Assembly (NCBI GenBank): GCA_038746285.1 | Contig: JBCDKT010000010.1 | Span: forward strand, 1-64,000 | Direction of reading: 5' to 3' | Source: Bacteroidota bacterium | GTDB taxonomy: Bacteria; Bacteroidota; Rhodothermia; Rhodothermales; JANQRZ01 | Length of the DNA stretch: 64,000 nt | Part shown: positions 1 through 9,022 of the stretch, piece by piece | How the letters are laid out: each line of letters opens with the position of its first letter | Position numbering within the stretch: position 1 is the first letter of the stretch | Position numbers and translations under genes: made by a program | The notes under the pieces: generated by a model | The model's input: the letters and a program-made list of their open reading frames with translations, nothing else | The model's database searches: none | Told to the model about the DNA's origin: nothing

Positions 1-204
1 CAAGAAGCGCGAATGCGAAGCATCGAGGAGCGTAGCGACTCCACCAGGCGATGCAGAGGCATCGGCGATGGAGCGCGACGCCGCAGCGGGTGGCCGTAGC
101 CGGTCGCAGGCCGCGACTTTCGTTCACCAAACAGTTTCTTAGTCTCCGCCCCGTAGAACCCGCCTCTAGGTCCCCCGTACCACCGCCCCGCTTTCGACTC
201 CGCC

Positions 205-1263
205 ATGCCCTCTGTCGCCGCCACCGCCATCGGCTTTCCGCCGCACTTCTACTCGCAGGAGACCATCAGCGACGACCTGCAGATGCTCTGGCGCGAGTAC
301 GGCGTCAACGCCGAGCGCGTCGCGCGGATGCACGAGAACACGACCGTCGAGGGCCGCCACATCGCCGTCCCGAAGGAGGAGTACTACGACCTCCGCGGCT
401 GGGAGGCCCCGAACGCGATCTTCGGCCGCGTCGCCTACGAACTCGGCCGCGAGACGCTGACCCGGCTCTTCGACGAGAGCGGCCTCGGGGCGGAGGACAT
501 GCGGATGCTCGCCTTCGCCACAACGACCGGCCTCGCTATCCCCACGATCGACGCGCTCCTGCTCAACCGGATGCCATTTCGGGCCGACACGAAGCGGATG
601 CCTCTCTTCGGGCTGGGCTGCGTGGCGGGCGTCGCTGGGCTGGCCCGCGTCACCGACTACCTGCGCGGTCACCCTAGCGAAGCCGCCGTGCTACTTGCCG
701 AAGAGTTCTGCTCGCTCACGATCCAGAAGCACGACGTCTCGATCGCCAACCTGATCGCGTGCGGGCTCTTCGGCGACGCCGCCGGGGCCGTGCTCCTCGT
801 CGGCGACGAGCACCCGCGCGCCGGGCGCGGGCCGGAGATCGTGGCGACGCGCTCGGTGCTGTTCCCGGACTCGGAGCACTTCATGGGCTGGGAGATCAAG
901 GAGTCGGGCATGCAGATCGTCCTCTCGGCCGACGTGCCGGACGCCGCGCGCGGACCGCTGAGCGACGAGATCGCCCGCTTCCTCGGCGACCACGGCCTGG
1001 CCGTCGGCGACGTTGGGCGGTGGCTCTGCCACCCCGGCGGGCCAAAGGTGATCGAGGCGCTCGAAGACGGCCTCGGGCTGAACGGGACGACGTTGGAGCG
1101 CAGCCGCGACGTACTGCGCGAGGTCGGCAACGTCTCGTCGGTCTCGGCGCTCCTCATCCTCGACGGCGTCCTCCGCGACGACCCGCCGCCCGCAGGCACG
1201 TGGGGCCTGATGCTCGCGATGGGCCCCGGCTTCGTTGCCGAACTGGTCTTGCTGAAGTGGTAA
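205..1263 (+). CDS. Type III polyketide synthase (chalcone/alkylpyrone synthase family)
   Basis: A 352-residue thiolase-fold condensing enzyme. It would load an acyl-CoA starter and extend it with malonyl-CoA to form alkylpyrones or alkylresorcinols. The Cys-His-Asn triad is visible: Cys139 in FGLGCVAGVAG, His276 in LCHPGGPK and Asn309 in REVGNVSSVS. Length is normal for the family. Bacterial homologues often sit beside an isoprenylcysteine-methyltransferase-like gene (the bpsA-bpsB arrangement of Bacillus). Here that partner lies 670 bp downstream on the same strand, with a toxin-antitoxin pair in between. The family assignment is firm; the product is not predictable. Confidence 0.9.
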   Translation: MPSVAATAIGFPPHFYSQETISDDLQMLWREYGVNAERVARMHENTTVEGRHIAVPKEEYYDLRGWEAPNAIFGRVAYELGRETLTRLFDESGLGAEDMRMLAFATTTGLAIPTIDALLLNRMPFRADTKRMPLFGLGCVAGVAGLARVTDYLRGHPSEAAVLLAEEFCSLTIQKHDVSIANLIACGLFGDAAGAVLLVGDEHPRAGRGPEIVATRSVLFPDSEHFMGWEIKESGMQIVLSADVPDAARGPLSDEIARFLGDHGLAVGDVGRWLCHPGGPKVIEALEDGLGLNGTTLERSRDVLREVGNVSSVSALLILDGVLRDDPPPAGTWGLMLAMGPGFVAELVLLKW

Positions 1264-1347
1264 GGCAGGCGCTGCGGTCGCGCTTGGAACCGATGGCAAT
1301 AGTTGCCAATTGGATGCAACTCATGTTGGGATAGCTGAACCGAAGTA

Positions 1348-1620
1348 ATGGCAACGATGAACGTATCGCTACCGCCGAGTCTGGAGAGCTTCGTGAAAAC
1401 GCTCGTCGAGACCGGGCGCTACAGCTCCGCGAGTGAGGTCTTTCGGGACGGCCTGCGCCTGCTTGAGGAGCGAGAGCACCGCCGCCGTTACACGCTGGAA
1501 GAGCTGCAGGACCTGATGCGGGAGGCTAAGCAGAGCGGTCCTTCGGTGCCACTCGATATGGAAGAGATCAAGCGCGAGGCCCGCCAGGCGTTCGAAGCAC
1601 GTCGCCCCGGTACGTCCTGA
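1348..1620 (+). CDS. parD: ParD-like type II antitoxin
   Basis: A 90-residue protein with a ribbon-helix-helix N-terminus (MNVSLPPSLESFVKTLVETG, then YSSASEVFRDGLRLLEERE) typical of the ParD/CC2985 antitoxin family. The charged C-terminal half would wrap around the toxin. It precedes a ParE toxin gene by 7 bp, the usual antitoxin-first order. The antitoxin should bind its own promoter in the 84-bp gap after the polyketide synthase gene. Its location inside a polyketide synthase/methyltransferase pair suggests insertion into that operon. Confidence 0.88.
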   Translation: MATMNVSLPPSLESFVKTLVETGRYSSASEVFRDGLRLLEEREHRRRYTLEELQDLMREAKQSGPSVPLDMEEIKREARQAFEARRPGTS

Positions 1621-1627
1621 ACACCGC

Positions 1628-1930
1628 ATGGGCCGCGTCCTTCAGACACCACCTGCTCGACGGGACATCACCGACATCTGGCTCTACCTGGCCGAACGAT
1701 CCCCGGCAACGGCAGATAAAACCCTCGACCGCCTCAATGACGGTCTCGGCCTGCTGGCGACGCAGCCGTTCATGGGTCGAGCCAGACCGGAGATAGGTAC
1801 AACGGTGCGGAGCTTCGTGATCGGCAGCTTCACTGCGTTCTACGAGCCGCTTGACGACGGCATCGAACTGCTACGCGTCATCCACGCAGCCCGAGACCTG
1901 AACCGAGCGTTTGACCTCGGCGACGAATAG
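1628..1930 (+). CDS. parE: ParE/RelE-superfamily toxin
   Basis: A 100-residue toxin of the ParE family. It has the characteristic opening (TPPARRDITDIWLYLAERS), the central Arg-Pro-Glu-Ile-Gly stretch and the ending FYEPLDDGIELLRVIHAARD, a near-consensus ParE C-terminus. ParE homologues poison DNA gyrase, but some relatives are RNases, so the target is inferred. It is encoded 7 bp after its antitoxin and 6 bp before the next gene, so it is probably cotranscribed with the methyltransferase that follows. Confidence 0.88.
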   Translation: MGRVLQTPPARRDITDIWLYLAERSPATADKTLDRLNDGLGLLATQPFMGRARPEIGTTVRSFVIGSFTAFYEPLDDGIELLRVIHAARDLNRAFDLGDE

Positions 1931-1936
1931 CAGAGC

Positions 1937-2521
1937 GTGCCGATGCCAACCTCGACTCTATTGACTGAGTGGCTTTTCTTCGGCCTCGTCGCGCTCATCG
2001 CGGTGCAGCGCGTGGCGGAGCTTCGGCTGAGCAGGCGCAACGCAGAGGCGATCCGGGCGCAGGGCGGGGTCGAGGCGGGCGCGGGGCACATGCCGTGGAT
2101 GAAAGCGATGCACACGGCGTGGTTTGTCGCCATGCTCGCCGAGGTGTTTCTGCTGGGCCGGCCCTTCGTCCCGTGGCTGGCCGTCGTCGGTTTCGTCGGG
2201 CTCGGGGTCGGGCAGGCGCTCCGCTACGCCGCGATCCGCACGCTCGGCCCACGCTGGACCACCAACATCATGATCCTGCCCGGTGCTCCGCCCGTCACGA
2301 GCGGACTCTACCGCCGCATCCGCCACCCGAACTATCTCGGCGTGATCCTCGAAATCGCCGCCGTCCCGCTCATCCACACGGCGTGGGGCACGGCGCTCGT
2401 GTTTACGGTCCTCAACGCGCTCGTCCTCCGCGTGCGGATCCGCGCCGAGGAAGCCGCGCTCCGCGAGGCGAATGCCTACGACGCGAGCGTCGGGCAGCGG
2501 CCTCGGTTTATTCCGAGCTGA
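1937..2521 (+). CDS. Isoprenylcysteine carboxyl methyltransferase family membrane protein
   Basis: A 194-residue integral membrane protein with about five hydrophobic segments. The C-terminal signature of the ICMT/PEMT superfamily is present: SGLYRRIRHPNYLGVILE, which forms part of the SAM pocket, followed by RIRAEEAAL. In Bacillus the corresponding gene beside a type III polyketide synthase O-methylates the alkylpyrone product, and that role is inferred here. The GTG at 1937 is used; an in-frame ATG lies at 1943. Its last 14 bases overlap the end of the convergent transporter gene. Confidence 0.85.
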   Translation: MPMPTSTLLTEWLFFGLVALIAVQRVAELRLSRRNAEAIRAQGGVEAGAGHMPWMKAMHTAWFVAMLAEVFLLGRPFVPWLAVVGFVGLGVGQALRYAAIRTLGPRWTTNIMILPGAPPVTSGLYRRIRHPNYLGVILEIAAVPLIHTAWGTALVFTVLNALVLRVRIRAEEAALREANAYDASVGQRPRFIPS

Positions 2522-4004
2522 CCTCGCCGAGCGTCCGCCGCGCCATCCAGCGGTTGAGCGCGACGAAACAACCGAGCGCGACGGCCCACTGCACGAGGCA
2601 GGTCATCGGGCTGAATGGGTCGAGCGGGTTGTACCAGGTGTCGGGCGCGTAGACCGTCGCGGCGAGGCCGAGCCACCAGACGAGAAGGACGACCGCTTCG
2701 AGCGGGATCAGGTAGCGGATCATCCCGTCCCACGCCGGGTGGAGCCGCCAGTCTTCGGGCGTGGCGAGTTCGCTCCGCAGCCGCGCCGCGCCGTGGCGGA
2801 TGACGGCGAAGGCAACGAACGCGCCCGATATCATCAGCGCCACGCCCCAGACGAAGTCCTGGTTGGCGAAGAAGTTGAGGTTCAGCGCACTGGGCACGCC
2901 GAGGACGAACCCGACGCCCGCGACGGTCCCCACGGCGCGGGTGCGCGGCAGCCCGAAGTCGACCAGGGCGCGGCTCGCCAGTTCGATCATCGAGATCAGC
3001 GACGAGAGCGCGGCGAACGAGAGTGCGAGGAAGAACAGCACGGCGAGCGCCTTGCCGAAGGCCATCTGCGCGAAGAGCTGCGGCATCCAGATGAACGTCA
3101 GCCCCGTCGAGGCTGGCCCGCTCGTCCGCATCACGTCGAGGATCTCGCCCCGGCTCATCTCGGCTCCGAGGACGGCGAAGACGGTCCCGAAGATCATCGT
3201 CGCCGCGAGGATGGAGACGGTGTTGTTGCCGATCCCGGTGAGGAAGGCGTTGCGGACGACGCCGTGCTCGCGCTTCATGTAGGCGGCGTAGGTCAGGATC
3301 AGGCCCCACCCGGCCCCGGTGTCCCACGCGTTCTGGGTCAGCGCCTCCAGCCACAGGCGAGGCTGGCTGAGCTGGCTCCACTCGGGCGTGAAGAGGTAGG
3401 CCAGCCCCGCGCCCGACCCCGGCAGCGTCAGCGCCCGCACGACCGCGAGCACGACGATCACGAGCAGCGTCGGGACGAGGACGCGGTTGACGCGCTCGAT
3501 GGAGCGGACGCCCTGCCAGCACGCGAGCGCGCCGAAGACCATCGCCGCGGCGTGGAAGACGAGCGGCCACCCGCTCGACTGGAACCCGTCCCAGGCCGTC
3601 ATGGCCGACTCGGTCGTGAGCGGCAGCCCGGCCAGGAGCGACTCGGTGGTGTAGTAGAAGCACCACCCGGCGACGACGGCGTAGTAGAACATGATCGCCG
3701 TGGCGACGAACCCGACGAAGGCCCCCATCCAGGCGAACCGCTCCCCCGCTAGCTTCGCAAACGTCCCGACGACCCCCTGCCGCCCGCGCTGCCCGAGGGC
3801 GTACTCGGCGATGATGAGCGGGACGCTCCAGACGAGCAGGAAGACGAGCCACGCGAAGAGGAACGCGCCGGCCCCGTCGTCCCCGCCGTTTTGCGCTGCG
3901 ATGCGCGGGAAGCGCCAGATGTTGCCCGTCCCGACGGCAATGCCGAGCACGCTCAGCAGCAGCGCCCAGCGCGAGGAGAAGCGTTGCTCGGAGGCGTTCG
4001 ACAC
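2508..4004 (-). CDS. Sodium-dependent transporter, neurotransmitter:sodium symporter (NSS/SNF) family
   Basis: A 498-residue polytopic membrane protein with the LeuT-fold signature at its N-terminus (LLSVLGIAVGTGNIWRFPRI, helix 1 with the unwound Na+/substrate site). About 11-12 hydrophobic segments follow, ending in a cytoplasmic tail. NSS proteins cotransport amino acids or related solutes with Na+. The substrate cannot be read from sequence. It is monocistronic, convergent with the methyltransferase gene and separated from the upstream ParA gene by 126 bp with no recognisable feature. Confidence 0.92.
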   Translation of the reverse strand: MSNASEQRFSSRWALLLSVLGIAVGTGNIWRFPRIAAQNGGDDGAGAFLFAWLVFLLVWSVPLIIAEYALGQRGRQGVVGTFAKLAGERFAWMGAFVGFVATAIMFYYAVVAGWCFYYTTESLLAGLPLTTESAMTAWDGFQSSGWPLVFHAAAMVFGALACWQGVRSIERVNRVLVPTLLVIVVLAVVRALTLPGSGAGLAYLFTPEWSQLSQPRLWLEALTQNAWDTGAGWGLILTYAAYMKREHGVVRNAFLTGIGNNTVSILAATMIFGTVFAVLGAEMSRGEILDVMRTSGPASTGLTFIWMPQLFAQMAFGKALAVLFFLALSFAALSSLISMIELASRALVDFGLPRTRAVGTVAGVGFVLGVPSALNLNFFANQDFVWGVALMISGAFVAFAVIRHGAARLRSELATPEDWRLHPAWDGMIRYLIPLEAVVLLVWWLGLAATVYAPDTWYNPLDPFSPMTCLVQWAVALGCFVALNRWMARRTLGEVSSE

Positions 4005-4130
4005 AGAGTTTCTGGTTTGGCGTTTCTGGTTTCTAGTCTAGGGTTGCCTGTGGCGAGTCCTTGCGTTCTACTCGGTGCCCCCGTCGCCCTCAACCAACCG
4101 GAAACTAGGAACCACGAACGAGAAACGTTC

Positions 4131-5012
4131 CTACAGGCGGTTCAGCGTCATCCACATGCCGCCGCTCAGCATGCTGGGGTCCGGGTCCGAGGACAGCGTA
4201 TTGGCCGGGGCCTGCGCAGGCTCAACCTGAGACGCCGGTGGGGCGCTGGCAGCCGCGCCGGGAAAGAGGTGGCGGTGCAGTTCGTCGGCGGCGTTGGCGT
4301 AGTCGCGCGCCCCGCGCGAGGCGATGTCGCGGTCGAAGACGGTCTCGCCGCCGTGCGTGCTCTCGGCAAGCGCCGCGCTCGTGCGGACCTCGGCGCCGAG
4401 CACCCGGTCGCCGTAGCTCTGGCGGACGTAGCGGCCGTAGCGGTCGTGGTCGCGCTTGCGGGCGTCGACCTGGGTCAGCAGGAAGAGGGGCTCGGCGAGC
4501 GACGGGTTGAGCTTGTCCTGGACGAGCTTGGCCGTGTCGTAGGTCTGCTCGGCCCCGACGACGGGCTGGTACTCGGGCGTCACCGGAATCAGCACGGCGT
4601 CGCTCGCCACGAGCGCGTTGAGGCTGAAGACCGTCATCGCGGCAGCGGTGTCGAGGAGGACGAGGTCGTAGTCGTGCCCCTGCTCGAGCGCCTCCTTGAT
4701 CCAGAGCACGTCGGTCGGGCGGCTCAGCTTGCGCGCCGCCTTCGTCATGCTGTAGGAGGCCGGGAGCAGGTCAAAGCCGTGCAGCCGCGCCACCTCCAGG
4801 TCGCGGGGCTGCACCTCGGGGTCGAAGAGCGCGAGCGAGGACCGGGCCTCAGGCGGCTCGTCAACGCCGAGGAGGCGCGTGAGGAAGCCCTGCGGGTCGA
4901 GGTCTACGGCGAGGACGCGGTGCCCACTTAGCCCGAACGCTGCGGCCGTGTGGATCGTCGTCGTCGTCTTGCCCGTCCCGCCTTTGTGGTTGCAGATGCT
5001 GAGAACGGGCAT
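4131..5012 (-). CDS. Orphan ParA/Soj-family ATPase
   Basis: A 293-residue deviant Walker ATPase. The P-loop is CNHKGGTGKTTTT near the N-terminus, the switch I region is DLDPQGFLTRLLG, and Walker B is LVLLDTAAAMTVFSLNAL. Such proteins dimerise on ATP and bind DNA to position chromosomes, plasmids or protein complexes. No parB-like partner is adjacent, so this is an orphan that may position some other cargo. The C-terminus adds a proline/alanine-rich linker and ends MLSGGMWMTLNRL, a hydrophobic tail not typical of Soj that might touch membrane or a partner. Confidence 0.9.
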   Translation of the reverse strand: MPVLSICNHKGGTGKTTTTIHTAAAFGLSGHRVLAVDLDPQGFLTRLLGVDEPPEARSSLALFDPEVQPRDLEVARLHGFDLLPASYSMTKAARKLSRPTDVLWIKEALEQGHDYDLVLLDTAAAMTVFSLNALVASDAVLIPVTPEYQPVVGAEQTYDTAKLVQDKLNPSLAEPLFLLTQVDARKRDHDRYGRYVRQSYGDRVLGAEVRTSAALAESTHGGETVFDRDIASRGARDYANAADELHRHLFPGAAASAPPASQVEPAQAPANTLSSDPDPSMLSGGMWMTLNRL

Positions 5013-5128
5013 GGGGAGCGTCGAGAGGAGAAGGTGAGCCGCCCGAAAGTACCCGCAAGGGCTTTCCGAATCAACCCGGCACCGCGTGAATCGGCCGCCC
5101 TTTAGTTCGGCGCTGGACTAACCGATAC

Positions 5129-6889
5129 ATGCCCAGTGGACTCCAGAGCTTGCCCCACCACTCCTCGGCAGGCTCTGGTCATTTTTGCCCTCCCTCGCCC
5201 CACCACGCTGCTTTGAACGCCCTCCCTCGCCACCGCTTCGTCGACCAGTTCAGCAGTTCGATCTGGGTGCTGATCTCGGGCGTGATGCTCGGGCTCAGCT
5301 TTCCACCGTTCCCTTTTTGGTGGCTGGCCTACGTGGCGCTCGTCCCCCTGCTGGTTCGCTGGAGCCGGCTGCCGCTCGGCTGGATGCTGCTGCGCGAAGC
5401 CTATTCCACGTTCCTCATCATGGCGGCGATCGCCGGGCACTGGGTGCTGTTCCACGAGCAGGTGCTGACGGCGCTCACCTCGGGCCTCGGCCTGCTGCTC
5501 CTGCCGGTCCCGATGACGCTGCCGGTCGTGGCGGCCGGCCTGGCGAAGCGGAGGTTCGGGTTCAACGCCGGCTTCGTCGTGCTCGTCACGTTCTGGCTGG
5601 CGATGGAGTTCGCGCTGATGCACGGCCCGGTGGCCATGCCCTGGCTGCTGCTGGGCAACACGCAGGCAGCGGCGACCCCGTTCAACCAGTTCGCCGACCT
5701 GACCGGCGTGGGCGGCCTGACGCTGTGGGTGTGGCTCGTCAACGGCTTCATCTTCTGGACGCTGGAGTCGCGGGTCGTGCTGGCGCGCGTGGGGCTGGCT
5801 GCGGTGGTCATCGCGCTCGTGGCGGCTCCGGTCGGCTACGGGTGGTGGCGCGTGGACAACCTGGAGACGTCCACGGCGTCGCTCGAAGTAGGTATCGTCC
5901 AGCCCGCCGTGTCACCCCGGAGTTGGTCGGACGTGACGAACGGGGCGCGCGTGGACCTCATGGCCTCGCTCTCGGTCCAGCAGCTCCAGGAGAGCGAGCG
6001 CGGCGCGCGGCGCCCGGGCCTGCTCGTCTGGCCGGAGACTTCGCTCCCGGTCTACGCTGACGCCCGGCGCCAGCGGGCGCTCTACAACCGCCTGAGCCGG
6101 TGGACGCTGCAGCACAACGTCGCGCTGCTGACGGGTGCCATCACCCGGTACGACTCGGCCCCTTCGCTGACCGTCGATGCGGTCGATGCCGAGAAGTTTG
6201 CCCAGGTCACGCCCTACTACAACAGCGCGCTGCTCTTCCAGGGGCACGGGCGCACCCAGCAGATCGACAAGATCCACATGGTTCCGTTCGCCGAGCGCGT
6301 GCCACTGGTAGAGTGGCGTCCGGCGCTCGCGGCGCTCGGCGTGGCCTCCGGCGGCGTCGGCGCTTACGGCCTCGGACGCCGCATCCGCACGATGGAGGCC
6401 GGCCCGACGCAGTTCGGCACGCTGATCTGCTACGAGTCGATCTTCGGCGACCACGCGCGGCAGTTGGCAAAGAAGGGGGCCGAGTTCCTCGCCGTGCTCT
6501 CGCAGGACGGGTGGTGGGGCCAGTCCGCGGGCTACCGCCAGCACTTCGAACTGTCGCGGCTCCGCGCGGTCGAGACCCGGCGCGCCGTCGTGCTCGGGGC
6601 CGTGACGGGCCAGAGCGGCCTCATCGGGCCCGACGGCGGCGTCCACGAGTCAACGGGGTGGATGGAGCAGACGGTGCAGCAGGTATCGGTCCCGCTGCTT
6701 CACGAGCAGACCTACTACACGCTCCACGGCGACTGGCTAGGGCGTGCTGCGCTCGTGCTCGCGCTCTTACTGACCGTCACCTGGGGGTTCGTGACGCTCT
6801 TTTTCCCGAGGTGGCGCGTGCCCTCGGAGCGGACCAAGCGGGCTCAGCCGCCACGGAAGGTCTTCGGATTCCGGCGCTCCCCGTCCTAG
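5129..6889 (+). CDS. lnt: Apolipoprotein N-acyltransferase
   Basis: Transfers the third acyl chain from phospholipid to the N-terminal diacylglyceryl-cysteine of lipoproteins in the inner membrane. Several N-terminal transmembrane helices are followed by a periplasmic nitrilase-like domain. The catalytic Glu303 (LVWPETSLPV), Lys381 (DKIHMVPFAE) and Cys434 (LICYESIFG) are all visible. A final hydrophobic helix precedes a basic tail. Residues 1-28 are proline/histidine-rich and unlike the family, so translation may really begin at the in-frame TTG at 5213 (protein starting L/M-NALPRHRF). Many lipoproteins in this window would be its substrates. Confidence 0.92.
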   Translation: MPSGLQSLPHHSSAGSGHFCPPSPHHAALNALPRHRFVDQFSSSIWVLISGVMLGLSFPPFPFWWLAYVALVPLLVRWSRLPLGWMLLREAYSTFLIMAAIAGHWVLFHEQVLTALTSGLGLLLLPVPMTLPVVAAGLAKRRFGFNAGFVVLVTFWLAMEFALMHGPVAMPWLLLGNTQAAATPFNQFADLTGVGGLTLWVWLVNGFIFWTLESRVVLARVGLAAVVIALVAAPVGYGWWRVDNLETSTASLEVGIVQPAVSPRSWSDVTNGARVDLMASLSVQQLQESERGARRPGLLVWPETSLPVYADARRQRALYNRLSRWTLQHNVALLTGAITRYDSAPSLTVDAVDAEKFAQVTPYYNSALLFQGHGRTQQIDKIHMVPFAERVPLVEWRPALAALGVASGGVGAYGLGRRIRTMEAGPTQFGTLICYESIFGDHARQLAKKGAEFLAVLSQDGWWGQSAGYRQHFELSRLRAVETRRAVVLGAVTGQSGLIGPDGGVHESTGWMEQTVQQVSVPLLHEQTYYTLHGDWLGRAALVLALLLTVTWGFVTLFFPRWRVPSERTKRAQPPRKVFGFRRSPS

Positions 6890-6945
6890 CGCCCGAGGCG
6901 CGGTGAGAAGGCCTATCTTGCGCCCTCGTCTCGGTCCCGCCGCTC

Positions 6946-7554
6946 GTGCTTCGTCTTCGCGTCCCGCTCGTCCTCGCCTCCCAGTCGCCCCGGCGGAGGC
7001 AACTTCTGGAGCGCCTCGGCCTCCCCTTCGTGGTCCATCCGAGCGATGCCGACGAGACGATTCCCCCGGGCACGGCACCCGCTGACGCCGTGGGGCTGCT
7101 CGCCGAGCGCAAAGCGCGCGCGGTCGCACCGCACCACGCCGGCGCGCTCGTCCTCGGAGCTGACACCCTCGTCGTGGTTGACGGCGACGTACTCGAGAAG
7201 CCGGCCGACGAGGCCGAGGCCATGGCGATGCTGGGCCGGCTGAGCGGGCGTTCGCACACGGTCTACACGGGCCTCGCCCTAGTCCGCGCCGAGCGTGCGG
7301 TGGCGGTGCGCGAGGCGACCGAGGTCACCTTCGCCGACCTCAGCCCCGAGGAGATCGCCGCCTACGTACAGACCGGCTCGCCGCTCGACAAGGCCGGGGG
7401 CTACGGCATCCAGGACGACCTGGGCGCGCTCTTCGTGGCCGGCGTCCGGGGCGACTACTACAACGTCGTGGGCCTGCCGCTGCACCGGCTCTACCGGACG
7501 CTTCGCACCTATTTCGCCGATCTTCTCGTCCCGCCCGGCGTTGAGGGCGCTTGA
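6946..7554 (+). CDS. maf: Maf family nucleotide pyrophosphatase
   Basis: A 202-residue Maf/HAM1-fold nucleoside triphosphate pyrophosphatase, likely acting on dTTP/UTP or modified nucleotides. Signature motifs are LASQSPRRRQLLERLGL at the N-terminus, SDADE, LGADTLVVVDGDVLEKP and the C-terminal GYGIQD followed by GDYYNVVGLPL. A GTG start is used because it immediately precedes the conserved LVLASQSPRR core. The gene lies 56 bp after lnt on the same strand and 19 bp before the amidotransferase gene, suggesting one transcript. Confidence 0.93.
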   Translation: MLRLRVPLVLASQSPRRRQLLERLGLPFVVHPSDADETIPPGTAPADAVGLLAERKARAVAPHHAGALVLGADTLVVVDGDVLEKPADEAEAMAMLGRLSGRSHTVYTGLALVRAERAVAVREATEVTFADLSPEEIAAYVQTGSPLDKAGGYGIQDDLGALFVAGVRGDYYNVVGLPLHRLYRTLRTYFADLLVPPGVEGA

Positions 7555-7573
7555 CTCCTCCCCCCTCCCCGCC

Positions 7574-8323
7574 ATGGCTCCCAGCTACGACCATCTCCGC
7601 GTCCGTCTCATCCAGGTCCGCGAGCGCCCTGCCGTCATCCAGGAGGAGCAGCAGACGTTCCTGGAGCGCTGCCACATCCGCCCCGAGCAGCTCCTGACGA
7701 CGAGCGCGCTCGCCGAACCTCTCGAAGAATCTATTCTCGACGACGTGGACGCCGTCATGATCGGGGGGGCCGGGGCGTACTCTGTGACCCACACGTACCC
7801 CTGGACCGGCGACCTCATCCGGCTCGTCGAGGCGTGCTACGAGCGTCACCTGCCGCTCTTCGGGTCGTGCTGGGGGCACCAGTTCATCGCGCGGGCGTTC
7901 GGAGGCACGGTCATCAAGGACGTGGCGCGCAGCGAGATGGGCACGCAGGAGGTGAGCCTCACCGACGCCGGTGCGGACGACCCGCTGTTCCACGATTTCC
8001 CGCACCGCTTCTCCGCCCAGATGGGACACCAGGACCGCGTCAGCGTGCTGCCGGACCAGGCCGTGGAGCTTGCCCGGAACGACACGGCCCCTTTCCAGGC
8101 GTTCCGCATCAAGGGGCGTCCGATCTACGGCACGCAGTTTCACAGCGAGCTCGACGCGGAGCGCGAGCGGCAGCGCCTCGTGGCCTACCGGGCCTACTAC
8201 ACCGAGACCCAGAGCGAGGCCGAGTTCGAGCGGACCGTAGCCGAGCTCCGGGACACGCCGGAAGTGGACGGCCTCCTCTCGACGTTTCTCCGCCGCTTCG
8301 CCGTGGCCGAGCACGCGGTCTAG
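7574..8323 (+). CDS. Class I glutamine amidotransferase-like protein
   Basis: A 249-residue stand-alone GATase1 domain. The nucleophile elbow is GSCWGHQFIARAFGG with the catalytic Cys, and the His/Glu pair is in YGTQFHSELD. The reading frame is open further upstream, but that part overlaps maf; the ATG at 7574 is the sensible start. Homologues are annotated GMP synthase-like amidotransferases; several hydrolyse gamma-glutamyl compounds. No synthetase partner is encoded nearby, so the acceptor is unknown. Confidence 0.87.
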   Translation: MAPSYDHLRVRLIQVRERPAVIQEEQQTFLERCHIRPEQLLTTSALAEPLEESILDDVDAVMIGGAGAYSVTHTYPWTGDLIRLVEACYERHLPLFGSCWGHQFIARAFGGTVIKDVARSEMGTQEVSLTDAGADDPLFHDFPHRFSAQMGHQDRVSVLPDQAVELARNDTAPFQAFRIKGRPIYGTQFHSELDAERERQRLVAYRAYYTETQSEAEFERTVAELRDTPEVDGLLSTFLRRFAVAEHAV

Positions 8324-8335
8324 GGCGGTCGGGTT

Positions 8336-8770
8336 TCAGGCTCGCAGGCTGGCCACGCTGCGGAGCGCGTCGAAGAGGTCGTCCCTGACGAACGGCTTGC
8401 TGACGTAGCCCTCGAAGCCTGCGTCGAGGAAGTCCTCGCGGTCACCGGGCAAGGCGTAGGCCGTGCACGCGAGCGCAGGCAGGGTGCGGTGCTGCGGCAT
8501 CGCGCGGATCGCCTCCAGCACGTCGATCCCCGTGCGCGACTCGCCGAGGTTGATGTCCAGCAGGGCCACGTCGAACGTGTTGGCTGCGGCGGCCTCCAGC
8601 GTCTCGTCCACCCCACCGGCGAGCGTGGCGTCGAACTCCTTGCGCAGCAGGTGGCTCAGCAGCAGCCTCGACTCGGTGTTGTCTTCCAGCACCAGAACGC
8701 GCACCCTCCCGGTCGAGGCCTGCGCGTCGTCGGCAGAAACGGCGGAAGGCGTGTCGCGCGGCTGGCGCAT
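8336..8770 (-). CDS. Stand-alone response regulator (CheY-like receiver)
   Basis: A single receiver domain with no output domain. The acidic pair and phospho-acceptor are in VLVLEDNTES and VALLDINLGES, the switch Thr is in LACTAY and the conserved Lys is in YVSKPF. The start is taken at an ATG ahead of the QPRDTPSA segment; a GTG at 8806 would add 12 residues. It is convergent with the amidotransferase gene. No histidine kinase is adjacent, so its phosphodonor must be encoded elsewhere. Confidence 0.85.
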   Translation of the reverse strand: MRQPRDTPSAVSADDAQASTGRVRVLVLEDNTESRLLLSHLLRKEFDATLAGGVDETLEAAAANTFDVALLDINLGESRTGIDVLEAIRAMPQHRTLPALACTAYALPGDREDFLDAGFEGYVSKPFVRDDLFDALRSVASLRA

Positions 8771-8965
8771 AGAAGCTGGGGGTGGGCGAAACAGAGCAAG
8801 GGGCACGCCTCGTCAGCGACGACGGGACTGCCCGGGCGACCAGTCTCTTTATCGGCGACATGCCCAATTTGTGTAAGCCGCACCGTGCTCGCTGCCTCTT
8901 CTCTCGGTGGACTTCGCCGACGAGCGGCACGCCGCCAGCGCCCCGCGAGCCCGGCTCCGAAAGAA

Positions 8966-8996
8966 GCGCGCCTGGCCTCCGATAGACCAGGCGCGC
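8966..8996 (-). terminator. Terminator hairpin after the amine-oxidase-like operon
   Basis: A perfect 10-bp stem (GCGCGCCTGG paired with CCAGGCGCGC, 11-nt loop) starts 26 bp beyond the stop codon of the minus-strand amine-oxidase-like gene. On the minus strand it is followed by TTCTTTC. It reads as a factor-independent or mixed terminator for that operon. Confidence 0.7.
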
Positions 8997-9022
8997 CTCT
9001 GCCAAGCGAGAGCCGGTGTGCC

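Noticed and set aside
1-204. Search for a promoter or gene at the window start
   Set aside because: Frames here are continuations of shadow frames; no gene or convincing promoter could be supported.
2472-3752. Long plus-strand frame opposite the NSS transporter
   Set aside because: Antisense shadow; charged low-complexity translation.
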